From the NCBI GenBank assembly GCA_963742305.1, contig CAVULN010000035.1, positions 1 through 64,000 on the forward strand: 64,000 bases of DNA, read 5' to 3'. This DNA comes from Roseiarcus sp963742305 (GTDB lineage: Bacteria; Pseudomonadota; Alphaproteobacteria; Rhizobiales; Beijerinckiaceae). The position numbers and the translations under genes were made by a program. Shown here piece after piece: positions 17,273 through 26,391 of this stretch. How positions within the stretch are numbered: the stretch's first letter is position 1; every line of letters begins with the position of its first letter. The notes below the pieces were generated by a model. It saw only the letters and a list, made by a program, of their open reading frames with translations, was not told the DNA's origin and did not search any database.

Positions 17273-17834
17273 GCTTGCCGGAGAGCGATTGCTTCACGCG
17301 CCCGCGCGCGGCTCGCTCTCGTCGATCGTCAGATCGACCATGACCTCGGCCGCGAGCTTCTCCAGCGCCTTGCGCAATTCGTCGAGCTTGAGGCCCATCG
17401 GGGACGCCGAGGCGGGCGGTCGCGCGAAACATCTCGACGCCGGTGAACGGCTCGCCCTCGAGGCCGCTCATGAACTCTTCGATGTTGACGCCGAGCCGGG
17501 TCAGCGCCTGCGTCACGTCGCGCACGATGCCCGGCCGCTCCTTGCCGACGACCTCGAGCGTGACGAGGCGCTCCGGCCTTTCCGGCGCCGCCGCCGCGCC
17601 CCGATCGATCGAGACGCGCAGGCCCGATGGCGCGAGCTTCGCCAGCGCGGATTCGAGCGCGATCAGGCGTTCGTCCGGAACCCGGACCAGCACCACCCCG
17701 GCAAACTTGCCCGCGAGCCGCACCGAGCGGCTTTCGAGCCAGGTCCCGCCGAATTCGGCGACCTTCTCCGAGACCGCATTGACGAGCCCAGGCCGGTCGT
17801 CGCCGACGAAGGTCAGAACGAGCGATGTCGGCAT
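17206..17834 (-). CDS. GcvR-like protein with two ACT domains, frameshifted
   Basis: The start is the ATG at 17834, from which TSLVLTFVGDDRPGLVNAV opens the first ACT domain; LVTLEVVGKERPGIVRDVTQ opens the second. This double-ACT layout and about 175-residue size fit glycine cleavage system transcriptional repressor (GcvR)-like proteins, which act by protein-protein contact. An extra base near 17397-17402 (a GGGCC run) breaks the frame after RLGVPDG; removing it restores LKLDELRKALEKLAAEVMVD and TIDESEP, the normal C-terminal end. In the restored frame the first stop is at 17206-17208, inside the dispersed repeat, so the natural 3' end may have been replaced. Confidence 0.78.
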
Positions 17835-18014
17835 GAGGGCCTCCCTGGCTGGCGGACCGACCGCTTGACCGTCCCTCTTCCGTCTTTCTCCGGATGGGTT
17901 CAAGCATGCGAAGGGCTTGGGCTGCGGAAATAGCGCGGAGCCGGATTCGCGCGCCTTTGCTTCAGGGGCGGAGACGCGAGCCTGCGATCTCCGGGCCGCC
18001 GGGCATCGAGGCTT

Positions 18015-18557
18015 TCATGCCGAAGCGGGCCGTTGCGGCGGCAACGGCACGTCGAAGCCGGCGTTCACCATTCCGATCAGTGTGTAGAAGCCGCAAAGCG
18101 TTACGATTTCGATCAGTCCCTTCAGGCCGAACCGCTGAACGATCTGATCCTGAAGCCCCGATGGGATCGAGCGGTACGCGAAAGCGCAGTCCATCGTCTC
18201 CGCCACGATGTCGAATGGCGAAGGAACGTCCGCGGCGCCCGCAACCGCTTCGATAACGGCCTGCGGCAAGCCCGCGCCTTTGGCGGCGGCGATGTGGTCC
18301 GCCCATTCGAAGGCCACGCCCGAGCGTTTCGCGGTCGCAAGCACGATGAACTGATAGACGTCGCGCGGGAGAGTCGCCTCGTATTTATAGTAGAAGCCCA
18401 GCTGCTCGATCAGGCGCGCCAGAGCCGGATGATTGAGAAGCGGGATGTAGGGGCCGAGATGATCGACTCCTCTGGCCTTCCGCCGGGCGAGAATGTCCTC
18501 GTAGATCGAGCGCTCGTCGCCTGTCAGGGCTGCTGTCGGGTCGGGCAGTGTCGCCAT
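18015..18557 (-). CDS. Carboxymuconolactone decarboxylase family protein
   Basis: The 180-residue all-helical protein has the AhpD/CMD pattern, with a helix around LPRDVYQFIVLATAKRSG and a later HIAAAKGAGLPQAVIEAV stretch. The paired CxxC of AhpD peroxidase-type members is missing, so it is not a thiol peroxidase. Enzymes of this fold include gamma-carboxymuconolactone decarboxylases; the substrate is not deducible. It lies 15 bases downstream of the ThDP-dependent enzyme gene and is probably the last gene of the hslV-hslU-ThDP transcription unit. Confidence 0.8.
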   Translation of the reverse strand: MATLPDPTAALTGDERSIYEDILARRKARGVDHLGPYIPLLNHPALARLIEQLGFYYKYEATLPRDVYQFIVLATAKRSGVAFEWADHIAAAKGAGLPQAVIEAVAGAADVPSPFDIVAETMDCAFAYRSIPSGLQDQIVQRFGLKGLIEIVTLCGFYTLIGMVNAGFDVPLPPQRPASA

Positions 18558-18572
18558 CGCGTCGCCTCCCAG

Positions 18573-20291
18573 TCACATGTGGAACGACCAGTGCGCCTGA
18601 GCCTCGGCATAGGGCTCGATCGGCGTCGGCGCGGCCCGTTCCGTCTTCACGTCGATGACGACAGTCCTGTTCGAGGCCAATGCCCGTTCGAGCGCCGGCT
18701 GAAGCTCGGCCGGCGTTCTCACCGTCGCGCCGTCCGCCCCGAGGGCGCGCGCGAAGCTCGCCCAATCCTGATCGGGGGCCTCGGTGAGGCGCGCCGGGAT
18801 TTCGCCCTCCTTGCGCGCCCGGAGCCACACATTCCCGAGCGCCTGATTGTTGCTGACGAGGTAGATGACCGGCAGCCCGGCGCGCGAGGCGCTCTGGACC
18901 TCGAGCCCATGCATGCGCATGCAGCCGTCGCCGGTGAAAACAAGGACCGGCGCATCCGGCCGCGCCGCCTTGGCGCCGACGCCCGCGCCAATCGCCCAGC
19001 CCATCGGGCCGAGCGTGGCGGCGGTCAGAAACTGCCGCGGTCCGTAGCTGTCCCAATAGTGCGCCGCGAAAGCCCGGTGCGCGCCGCTGTCGACCAGCGC
19101 GATCGTCTCGCGCGGCATGATCTTGCGCGCATCGGCGACCATCCGTGCAGGATGGACGGGCGACCGATCGCTCGTCATGTTCTCGAAATCGTAATAGCGC
19201 GGTTTCGCCTTGACCCGCGTCACCCATTCCTTCCTCGCTGCAATGCCCTCCGTGAGCGGCGCGGCGATCTCCTCGGCGGCGCCGGCCAGCCATTTCAGAA
19301 ATCCGCCCGCGTGGCCGCCGATGAAGCTTTCGTTCTGGAAGTACCGCCCGACGTAAACCGGCGAGACATTGACCGAAACGACGCCAAGTTTTGGCTGAAG
19401 GCGGGTGGTCCAATACATCGAATCGCGCACGTTCATCGTGGCGCCGAGCACGATCAGGAGGTCGAGGCCATCGTCGAGAAGCGCGTCGGTGGCGTGCCGT
19501 GCGCCCGCGTAGCCAAAGACGCCGAGCGAGAGCGCATCGTCCTCGGGAAACTGCCCTTTGGCGTGCTCGGTCGTGGCGACCGGAATATGGAAGCGCTTTG
19601 CGACCCGTGCGAGCGCCTCCGTCGCGTCGTCGGAGATGGCGCCGCCGCCGACCAGGAGCGCGACGCGGGGGCCGAGGCCAGCCTGTCTCAGGCGCGCCCA
19701 AATCCTGTTCGCCGCTTCTGCGTCGAGCGGCTCCGAATGGAGAATGTCCGCAGCCAAGGGGCTCGGCTTCGCCGTGACCTCGCCAGTCTGAACGTCGGTC
19801 GGAATGCTGAGATGGACGGGCGCCCCTGCGCCCTCGAACATCCGATGCAGGGCGACACGGAGGCTCGCAGGCAGGAGCCGGACATCCGGGACGCTGTAGG
19901 ATTCCGCCGTGACCGGCGCCAACACGCGCCCGTCGTCGAACGCGCCCGCAGTCGCGTCCTGAAAGTACCCTACTCCCTGCATTGCATTCGCCACGGCGCC
20001 TGTCAGCAAAAGCACCGGCGAGTGATCCGTGTAGGCCGCAGACATCGCCGTGACCGCGTTGGTCGCGCCCGGACCCCCAATGCACAATACGGCGCCGAAC
20101 TTGCCGCTTGCCCGCGCATAGCCATCGGCCATGAACGCGGCGCCGCCCTCGTGGGCGGCGACCACGCACGAAAGGCCTGGCGTGCGTGCGATCGCAGGAA
20201 GGAAAGGATCGACGAGACCGCCGGGCACGAGGAACAGTCGATCAACGCCATCCTCGACGAGGGAGCGGAGAACGAACTCGGCGCCATTCAT
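18573..20291 (-). CDS. Thiamine diphosphate-dependent enzyme, acetolactate synthase-like
   Basis: The 572-residue protein has all three domains of the benzoylformate decarboxylase/acetolactate synthase superfamily. The catalytic glutamate that activates ThDP lies in AAHEGGAAFMADGYAR (residue about 47), a central NAD/FAD-like domain follows, and the ThDP-Mg motif is FTGDGCMRMHGLE, continuing to LVSNNQALGNVW. The ATG at 20291 is chosen over an upstream TTG because TTGGAGG lies six bases before it. The gap to the hslU stop is about 20 bases. The reaction could be a 2-oxo-acid decarboxylation or carboligation; an AHAS regulatory subunit is absent, so IlvB itself is unlikely. The CMD-like gene downstream suggests a catabolic step. 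Confidence 0.87.
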   Translation of the reverse strand: MNGAEFVLRSLVEDGVDRLFLVPGGLVDPFLPAIARTPGLSCVVAAHEGGAAFMADGYARASGKFGAVLCIGGPGATNAVTAMSAAYTDHSPVLLLTGAVANAMQGVGYFQDATAGAFDDGRVLAPVTAESYSVPDVRLLPASLRVALHRMFEGAGAPVHLSIPTDVQTGEVTAKPSPLAADILHSEPLDAEAANRIWARLRQAGLGPRVALLVGGGAISDDATEALARVAKRFHIPVATTEHAKGQFPEDDALSLGVFGYAGARHATDALLDDGLDLLIVLGATMNVRDSMYWTTRLQPKLGVVSVNVSPVYVGRYFQNESFIGGHAGGFLKWLAGAAEEIAAPLTEGIAARKEWVTRVKAKPRYYDFENMTSDRSPVHPARMVADARKIMPRETIALVDSGAHRAFAAHYWDSYGPRQFLTAATLGPMGWAIGAGVGAKAARPDAPVLVFTGDGCMRMHGLEVQSASRAGLPVIYLVSNNQALGNVWLRARKEGEIPARLTEAPDQDWASFARALGADGATVRTPAELQPALERALASNRTVVIDVKTERAAPTPIEPYAEAQAHWSFHM

Positions 20292-20312
20292 GCGAGCCTC
20301 CAAGGCGAACGC

Positions 20313-21614
20313 CTACAGGATGAACCGGCTAAGGTCCGCGTTCGCGGCGAGATCGCCGATGTGGCGCTCGACGAAGGCGGCGTCGATCAGGACCTTCTCG
20401 CCTCCCCGGTCGGGGGCGGTGAAGCTCACGTCGTCCAGCACCCGCTCCATCACCGTCTGGAGCCTGCGCGCGCCGATGTTCTCGACCGACCCGTTGACCT
20501 TGGCGGCGAGGCGGGCGATCGCGTTGACCGCGTCGTCGCTGAACTCGAGCTCCACCCCTTCGGTGCGCATCAGCGCGCCATATTGCTTGATCAGGCTCGC
20601 CTCGGTGTCGGTGAGGATGCGCCTGAAATCGTCCTCGGTCAGGGAGTTGAGCTCGACCCGGATGGGCAGGCGGCCCTGCAACTCGGGCAGGAGGTCGGAG
20701 GGCTTGGCGATGTGGAAGGCGCCGGAAGCGACGAAGAGAATATGATCGGTCTTGACCGTGCCGTGCTTGGTCGCGACCGTCGTACCCTCGATCAGCGGCA
20801 GGAGATCGCGCTGGACGCCCTCGCGCGACACGTCGGCGCCGCCGCGTCCCTCGCGCGCGCAGATCTTGTCGATCTCGTCGAGGAAGACGATGCCGTTGCT
20901 CTCGGCTTCCGCGACCGCGTCGCGGACGATCGCCTCCTGATCGAGGAGCTTGTCGGCTTCGGCGGCGACCAGCGGCTCGTGGGCTTCGGCCACCGTCATG
21001 CGCTTGGCCTTGGTGCGGCTCGACTTGCCGAAAATGTCGCCGATGTTGATCGCGCCGATCGCGGCGCCCGGCATGTTCGGCAGTTCGAACATCGGCAGGC
21101 CCGAGCCGCTCTGCGGCAATTCGACCTCGATCTCCTTGTCGTTGAGTTCGCCCGCGTGCAGCTTGCGGCGAAAGGCCTCGCGGGTGGCTGAGGAGGACGA
21201 CGAGCCGACCAGGGCGTCGAGCACCCGCTCCTCCGCTTCGAGTTCCGCCCTGGCCTCGATGTCCTTGCGCTTGCGGCTCTTGACCAGCGCGATCGCGACC
21301 TCGATCAGGTCGCGCACGATCTGCTCGACATCGCGCCCGACATAGCCGACCTCGGTGAACTTGGTCGCCTCGACCTTGAGGAACGGCGCGCCGGCGAGCT
21401 TGGCCAGGCGCCGCGCGATCTCGGTCTTGCCGCAGCCGGTCGGCCCGATCATGAGAATGTTCTTCGGCATCACCTCCTCGCGCATCGGCGAGGTCAGGCG
21501 CAGGCGCCGCCAGCGGTTGCGCAGCGCAATGGCGACGGCGCGCTTGGCCTCCGCCTGACCGACAATGTAGCGGTCGAGCTCGGAGACGATTTCGCGGGGC
21601 GACAGTTCGGTCAT
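20313..21614 (-). CDS. hslU: HslU ATPase subunit of the HslVU protease
   Basis: HslU is the AAA+ unfoldase that feeds substrates to HslV. The N-terminus SPREIVSELDRYIVGQ is characteristic; Walker A is GPTGCGKTEIARRL (residues about 55-68), Walker B is IVFLDEIDKI, and the intermediate I domain lies between (residues about 110-240). The C-terminus ends in SRFIL, the tail that inserts into HslV. Length 433 is normal. The start ATG overlaps the hslV stop by one base (TGATG), so the two are translationally coupled. Confidence 0.97.
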   Translation of the reverse strand: MTELSPREIVSELDRYIVGQAEAKRAVAIALRNRWRRLRLTSPMREEVMPKNILMIGPTGCGKTEIARRLAKLAGAPFLKVEATKFTEVGYVGRDVEQIVRDLIEVAIALVKSRKRKDIEARAELEAEERVLDALVGSSSSSATREAFRRKLHAGELNDKEIEVELPQSGSGLPMFELPNMPGAAIGAINIGDIFGKSSRTKAKRMTVAEAHEPLVAAEADKLLDQEAIVRDAVAEAESNGIVFLDEIDKICAREGRGGADVSREGVQRDLLPLIEGTTVATKHGTVKTDHILFVASGAFHIAKPSDLLPELQGRLPIRVELNSLTEDDFRRILTDTEASLIKQYGALMRTEGVELEFSDDAVNAIARLAAKVNGSVENIGARRLQTVMERVLDDVSFTAPDRGGEKVLIDAAFVERHIGDLAANADLSRFIL

Positions 21615-22186
21615 CAGAGGCTTTCGAGGATGAGATTGACGTTGGTGTAGACGCAGATCTCGGCGGCGATGCGCATCGAGCGGCGTGCGATCTCCTCGGC
21701 GTCGAGGGGCATCGGCATCAGCGCCCGGGCGGCGGCGAGCGCGTAGTTGCCCCCCGAGCCGATCGCCATCGCGGCGCCGGACCCGGAATCGTCGGTTTCC
21801 GGTTCGAGCACGTCGCCCGAGCCCGACAGCGTGAAGGCCGCGCTCTTGTCGGCGACGATCAGCATCGCCTCGAGCCGGCGCAGGTAGCGATCGGTGCGCC
21901 AGTCCTTGGCCAGTTCGACGCAGGCGCGCGCGAGCTGGCCCGGATATTGCTCGAGCTTCCCCTCGAGCCGCTCGAAGAGGGTGAAGGCGTCGGCCGTCGC
22001 CCCGGCGAAGCCCGCGATGACGTCGCCCTTGGAGAGGCGGCGGACCTTGCGGGCGTTGGACTTGACCACCGTCTGGCCCATGCTGACCTGGCCGTCCCCG
22101 CCGATCACGACCCGCCCGTCCTTGCGCACCATGAGGATGGTGGTCGCGTGCCAGCCGGGCGAGCGCGCGGCGAAGTCGTCATTCAT
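21614..22186 (-). CDS. hslV: HslV peptidase subunit of the HslVU protease
   Basis: HslV is the proteasome-like threonine peptidase of HslVU. The mature N-terminal threonine is probably T15 in HATTILMVRKDGRVVIGGDG, the equivalent of the conserved TTI(L/V) start, so a propeptide of about 14 residues is removed. GQVSMGQTVVKSNARKVRRL (residues about 32-51) and the glycine-rich AIGSGGNYALAAA are conserved. Length 190 fits. It is the first gene of the cluster continuing into hslU. This order, without an intervening acetyltransferase, is one of several seen in alphaproteobacteria. Confidence 0.97.
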   Translation of the reverse strand: MNDDFAARSPGWHATTILMVRKDGRVVIGGDGQVSMGQTVVKSNARKVRRLSKGDVIAGFAGATADAFTLFERLEGKLEQYPGQLARACVELAKDWRTDRYLRRLEAMLIVADKSAAFTLSGSGDVLEPETDDSGSGAAMAIGSGGNYALAAARALMPMPLDAEEIARRSMRIAAEICVYTNVNLILESL

Positions 22187-22300
22187 GGGTGAAGCGTCCT
22201 GGAAGGGGGCAGGCGCCGGATGTATGGGAGCGGGCGCGCCCGTGCAAGGGATGCGGCCGTTCGAACCGCGACGGGAGGCCGGCCGAGGGCCGCCTTGGCG

Positions 22301-23239
22301 TCAATCGAGCGTGTCGAGCCAGATCGGATTGGTCCACGCCCGCCGGCGCGGACCGTCGATGACGACGATGCGGAACCACTTGAGCCGCGGAAGGTCGCGC
22401 CAGGCCCATTTCGCCGTTTCGGCAAATTCGATCGTCGCCTCGGTGAGCCCGCGCCCGACGCGGCTCACCGCCGGCGAAGCGCTGGTGACGAGAGCGACGG
22501 TGTGGACCGGCGAGCACTCGACCCGCACTTCCTTGCGGGTGATCTCGATATTGTGGATGCGCGGGCCCTGGGTCGAATAGAACTCGCCGGCCTTGAGCGC
22601 GCCGATGAGCGCCTCGGGTTCGAGCGATTCGGACTTGACCATCACGTAGCCGCCGAACGCGTCGAGGTCGCCGTTATGGAAGTGCGAGTCGTCGCCCGCG
22701 ACGGCGACGAGCCGCCGGTCCTCGTTGCACAGCTGGTCGAGCAGGTAGAAACCGTCGCCCCGGTCGGTCATGACCGCGCAGGTGTGATTATAGACCTCGA
22801 CCGCATGGGCGGCGCCGAGCGAGCGCCCATCCTCGAGCGTCAGTTGCGACCACGAAGGATGGGCGATGGCGACGAAGGCGCCCGCCTCCCGCGCGCGCTC
22901 GGCCAGGCGCGGTCCCCTCTCGTCCGGCCCGGGATGGGGGAAATCGATCGGCAGCCCGGTCGCGACGATGTGCCAGTATTCGCCGGCGCTGGTTCCCATG
23001 GCGTGAACCTCGGCGCCGATCAGAGTTGTGAAATTATGGCAGCGCAGGTTGCGGGTGTCGACGATCGGCCAATCGAACCGGCCGAGAAAATGATCCGACA
23101 CCTGGATGAAGTCGTAGCCCGCCCGCTTATAGGCGCCGACCACGGTCTCGGGATTGAGCGCGCCGTCGGAAAGCGTCGAGTGGGCATGCAGGTTCCCTCG
23201 CCAAAAATGACCCGGCGTCGAGAAGGGGCGAATCCGCAT
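22301..23239 (-). CDS. PHP-domain phosphoesterase
   Basis: The 312-residue cytoplasmic protein starts GNLHAHSTLSDG (residues about 15-26), the first metal motif of PHP phosphoesterases, followed by QVSDHF (about 46), IAHPSW (about 125) and GDDSHFHNG (about 184-192), which supply the other metal-binding His/Asp residues. The C-terminal part resembles the non-polymerase PHP proteins with an extra beta domain. It probably hydrolyses a small phosphate ester; substrate unknown. It stands alone, with a hslV promoter region downstream and a long intergenic region upstream. Confidence 0.85.
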   Translation of the reverse strand: MRIRPFSTPGHFWRGNLHAHSTLSDGALNPETVVGAYKRAGYDFIQVSDHFLGRFDWPIVDTRNLRCHNFTTLIGAEVHAMGTSAGEYWHIVATGLPIDFPHPGPDERGPRLAERAREAGAFVAIAHPSWSQLTLEDGRSLGAAHAVEVYNHTCAVMTDRGDGFYLLDQLCNEDRRLVAVAGDDSHFHNGDLDAFGGYVMVKSESLEPEALIGALKAGEFYSTQGPRIHNIEITRKEVRVECSPVHTVALVTSASPAVSRVGRGLTEATIEFAETAKWAWRDLPRLKWFRIVVIDGPRRRAWTNPIWLDTLD

Positions 23240-23607
23240 GGCGCCTCAGGTTGTCGGCTTGGCGGCGGACGGTCAAGCGAATTTGACGAAAATTCGTTGG
23301 ATTTTGGCGACTCGCCGGGCTAAAATATGTCTCACCAAATTTGGCGTCCAAAACGCGCAGTCAAAACCTGTCTCCGGCTCGGGCCGGTTCAAGACCAAAT
23401 AGACTAACGCCGATCCGGTCAGGTTCCCACAGACTCGGATCTCTAGGCAAGGGCCCCTCGCATGATCGATGTGCGGGAGAGGGTCCATGCCCATGACAGA
23501 CCGGCGAGGGAACCCTCGAAAAGCAGGCCGTCCTGATCTATATGCGGGGCGCGGGGGCAGGTCCGCGCGCTCCTGGCGCGGACGGCGATCTCGAGAGGAG
23601 GCACTCC
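23240..23607 (+). other. Divergent intergenic region, no gene seen
   Basis: These 368 bases separate the PHP gene (minus) from the rhodanese gene (plus). The left part is AT-richer than the surroundings (AATTTGACGAAAATTCG, CTAAAATATG) and contains the palindrome CCAAATTTGG near 23335, compatible with promoters. A 114-codon minus-strand frame spans part of it but shows no domain. The segment before 23607 ends with GAGAGGAG, the rhodanese ribosome binding site. Confidence 0.5.
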
Positions 23608-23961
23608 ATGTCTTCACGCTTCGGCGCCGGCGCCGATCCGGACGTGGTCGATTTCGGCGACCTGGAGGAGGCCGTCGGAACCGGCGCCTGGACGGTGGTC
23701 GACGTTCGTGAGCCGCATGAATTCGCCGCCGGCCACATTCCGAACGCGCTCAATATGCCGACCTCCGGCTTCGATCCGAAGGAGCTGCCGAAGGGGAAGC
23801 CGGTCGTCCTCGTCTGCCAGGCCGGCGGACGGTCGCGCAACGCGCTGATGAAAGCGCGGGCGATCGGTCGCGACGACGTCAGGCATTTTCCCGGCGGCAT
23901 GAACGGCTGGCGCTCGCACAGCGGCCCGGTGACTTTCTCCGAGATGAGCAAAAAGCGATGA
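23608..23961 (+). CDS. Single-domain rhodanese
   Basis: The 117-residue protein is one rhodanese domain: VVDVREPHEFAAGHIPNALN (residues about 30-49), then LVCQAGGRSRNAL with the persulfide-carrying cysteine at residue 70, and FPGGMNGW near the end. Such proteins carry sulfane sulfur or act as sulfur transferases. The ATG at 23608 is preceded by GAGAGGAG. Its stop overlaps the start of the DUF302 gene (ATGA), implying coupled synthesis and a shared sulfur/redox role. Confidence 0.9.
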   Translation: MSSRFGAGADPDVVDFGDLEEAVGTGAWTVVDVREPHEFAAGHIPNALNMPTSGFDPKELPKGKPVVLVCQAGGRSRNALMKARAIGRDDVRHFPGGMNGWRSHSGPVTFSEMSKKR

Positions 23962-25151
23962 GCTATGTCATAACCCGCAAGACGCACGGCGACTTCGACG
24001 CCGTGATCGGCCGCGTCAGGGACGCTCTCAAGAGCGAGGGATTTGGCGTCCTGACCGAAATTGACGTCGCCGGCACGCTGAAAACCAAGATTGGCAAGGA
24101 CTTCCGACCCTACCGCATCCTCGGCGCCTGCAACCCGCACCTCGCCTTCGAGGCTCTGCAGGAGGAAGCGAATATCGGCGTGATGCTGCCGTGCAACGTC
24201 ATCGTCCAGCGCGCCGACGACGGCGAGGTCGAAGTCTCCTCGATCGATCCCGCCACCGCCATGCAGGCGGTCGGCAATCCCAGGCTCTCCGTCGTCGCGG
24301 ACAAGGTGCGCGCGGCGCTCACGCGCGCGATCGAACGCCGTTTAGGCGCCTATCCCTACAGGCACGGACGCGCGGGCGGCGTTCGCGGGGTTCAGTCCGT
24401 GTTTCTTCTCGCCCTCGGGCACGCCGGCCTTGCGCAGACCGTCGACGATGCGCGCGTATTGCGCGTTGAAGGTCGGGTCGTCGGTCCAGTGAATGCCGGC
24501 CCACCGCTGCACGGTGAAGTCGGGATTGACTTTCTGCAATTGGGCGGCGGCGGCCTTCGCTTCCTTGTCGTGGCCTGCCCAGGCGCTGGCTGCCGCAAGA
24601 TCGACGAAGTTAAACGTATCTCCACCATCATTTGGGATCGACTTGCTGCACCATTCGATTGCCTTTCCCACTGGGCGGCTGGGTGTGGAGGTGGCATACC
24701 CAATACTGCCAGTTCGGCCAGAACGGATCGCGCGGGCTCAGGCGAAAGGCGGTCAACGCCTGAAGCTGATCTTCGTTGCGTCCTCTGCGAAGCCGAGAAA
24801 AAGCTTGGCGGTGGCATTGGCCGTCAAAGCGACAGGCAAATTTGGGTTGATCGCCGGGCTCGCTTCGGCTTCGGCGACGCCCTTAGGTCGATTGGCAAGA
24901 CATCGGACGATGCTCCAAACATATGCGCTTCAGCGTTGTCCGGGGCCAGAGTTTATCACAGCCTCGATAGAGAAGCCTCTCCGAGGCGCAGAGCCGTTCG
25001 ACGGCTCCGGCGCTTCGGATCGGATCAGCCGCTAATATCCGCGGCGGCGGACGCGATCAGCGCCTGGATATGGCCGGCTCAATCGCCGGGCCTCCGCAAG
25101 AAAGGAGCGCGCACGCTGCTGGCAATACGGAAACGGTCGTCCGAGTTCTGA
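23958..25151 (+). CDS. DUF302 protein with an accidental C-terminal extension
   Basis: Residues 1-128 are a complete DUF302 domain (SYVITRKTHGDFDAVIGRV, then VLTEIDVAGTLKTKIG, GACNPHLAFEALQEE and GVMLPCNVIVQ). DUF302 proteins normally stop at this length. Here no stop occurs; the frame runs on for another 269 codons antisense to the decayed cyclase gene and has no recognisable content. The domain ends at about 24341, exactly where the cyclase pseudogene stop (24342-24344) lies on the other strand. A one-base shift would reach a TAG at 24343, so either a small indel or a rearrangement removed the stop. The ATGA overlap with rhodanese fixes the start. DUF302 function is unknown. Confidence 0.75.
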   Translation: MSYVITRKTHGDFDAVIGRVRDALKSEGFGVLTEIDVAGTLKTKIGKDFRPYRILGACNPHLAFEALQEEANIGVMLPCNVIVQRADDGEVEVSSIDPATAMQAVGNPRLSVVADKVRAALTRAIERRLGAYPYRHGRAGGVRGVQSVFLLALGHAGLAQTVDDARVLRVEGRVVGPVNAGPPLHGEVGIDFLQLGGGGLRFLVVACPGAGCRKIDEVKRISTIIWDRLAAPFDCLSHWAAGCGGGIPNTASSARTDRAGSGERRSTPEADLRCVLCEAEKKLGGGIGRQSDRQIWVDRRARFGFGDALRSIGKTSDDAPNICASALSGARVYHSLDREASPRRRAVRRLRRFGSDQPLISAAADAISAWIWPAQSPGLRKKGARTLLAIRKRSSEF

Positions 25152-26342
25152 TGAGCGCGGCCACGCCTTGCAAGATAAAGGTCGAACGCATCGGGATGTT
25201 GCGCCGATCTCGCATCGACCGCCGCGCCTCGGCAAGGACAGCGACGCGTTCGAATGCCCTGGCAAGCCGCGAACACAACTTCGACCTGCATTTCGCCGAA
25301 ATTGGCGACGTTGCCGTCGAAACGTTCAGACCACACATGCGCCACCGCTCTCCGCGTCGATGAGCTGCGACATTGACCGTCATGCGACTTCCGACGCGGC
25401 GCACGCTCCCCTGTACGACGTAGCGCACGTTGAGCTCGCGACCAATCGTCTTGACGTCGACAGGCGTGCCCTTGTAACGTGACGGCGGTGCCGCGCGCGA
25501 TGACGAAGCGTCCTCGAGTGCGAAAGCTCGGTCGTCAGATCCTCGGTGACGCCATCGACGAAATAGTCCTGCTCATGGTCGCCAGTGAGGTTAGCGAAGG
25601 GCAGGACGACGATCGACAGGCGCGGCGGTTCGCGAGCTTGTCGTCGACAGCGCGGCCATGAAACGCGGCGCATAGACCGCGCGCCACATGGCCCGCGGAA
25701 CCACGACAGCGAGCGTCGCGGCGATTGCCCGCCCGGCCGGCGAAAGATCGCGCGACCTTAAGGAGTCGCGATTTTCGCCGCGGCGTCGGGGGCCGGAAGG
25801 TCGATCTTCGCCTCGCCGATCGCCTGCGCCGAAAGCCCGAAAACACGCACGGACTTGTCGATATTCTTCAGCACCTGTTCGCCGAGATCGGTGAAATCCA
25901 GCACCAATCCGGCCGTGCGACGTGCTCGTAGGTCGGGCCAGAGACGCAGACGCCGCCCGGCTGGCAAATTCCTTCAAGCCGCGCAGCGACGTTCACTCCG
26001 TCGCCGACGATGTCGTCGCCGTCGATAAGAACGTCGCCGAGATTGACGCCCATTCGATAGAGGACGCGCTTCGCCTCGGACGAGCGAATCGTTGCGCTCG
26101 GCCATCATCTTCTGGATCAGGATCGCGCATTCGACCGCCGCGACGACGGACGGAAATTCGAGCAGCACGCCGTCGCCCGTCGTCTTGACCAGGCGACCGC
26201 CGAAGGCTCGCACAATTCGGGCCGCCGCCTCGCGGCGCTCGCGCACGAGCTTCGCCGTGCCGGCCTCGTCCTCGCCCATGAGGCGCGAATAGCCGACAAC
26301 GTCGGCGGCAAGGATCGCCGCGAGCTTCCGGGCCTCGGTCAT
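24342..26342 (-). pseudogene. Class III adenylate/guanylate cyclase with TolB-like and TPR regions, decayed
   Basis: An N-terminal cyclase domain begins at 26342 (MTEARKLAAILAADVVGYSR, then KTTGDGVLLEFPS) and continues in another frame (MGVNLGDVLIDGDDIVGDGV, then NVAARLEGI; about 26053-25970). Next come a putative transmembrane segment (about 25740-25690), a TolB-like piece (LSIVVLPFANLTGD, then DYFVDGVTEDLTTELS; about 25610-25540), RYVVQGSVRR (about 25420) and a TPR tail ending in VDGLRKAGVPEG (about 24390). The order equals that of intact cyclase-TPR proteins of about 600-670 residues. At least five frame changes are needed, so the gene is dead. The plus-strand DUF302 frame runs through its 3' end. 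Confidence 0.85.
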
Positions 26343-26391
26343 CCGGCCCTCCTGTTTGGGCCACGCTAGCACAAATTCCACGTCAAGGCCG

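Noticed and set aside
18033..21191. 1052-codon open frame on the plus strand
   Set aside because: It is antisense to the CMD, ThDP enzyme and hslU genes, has no domain and reflects high GC third-position bias.
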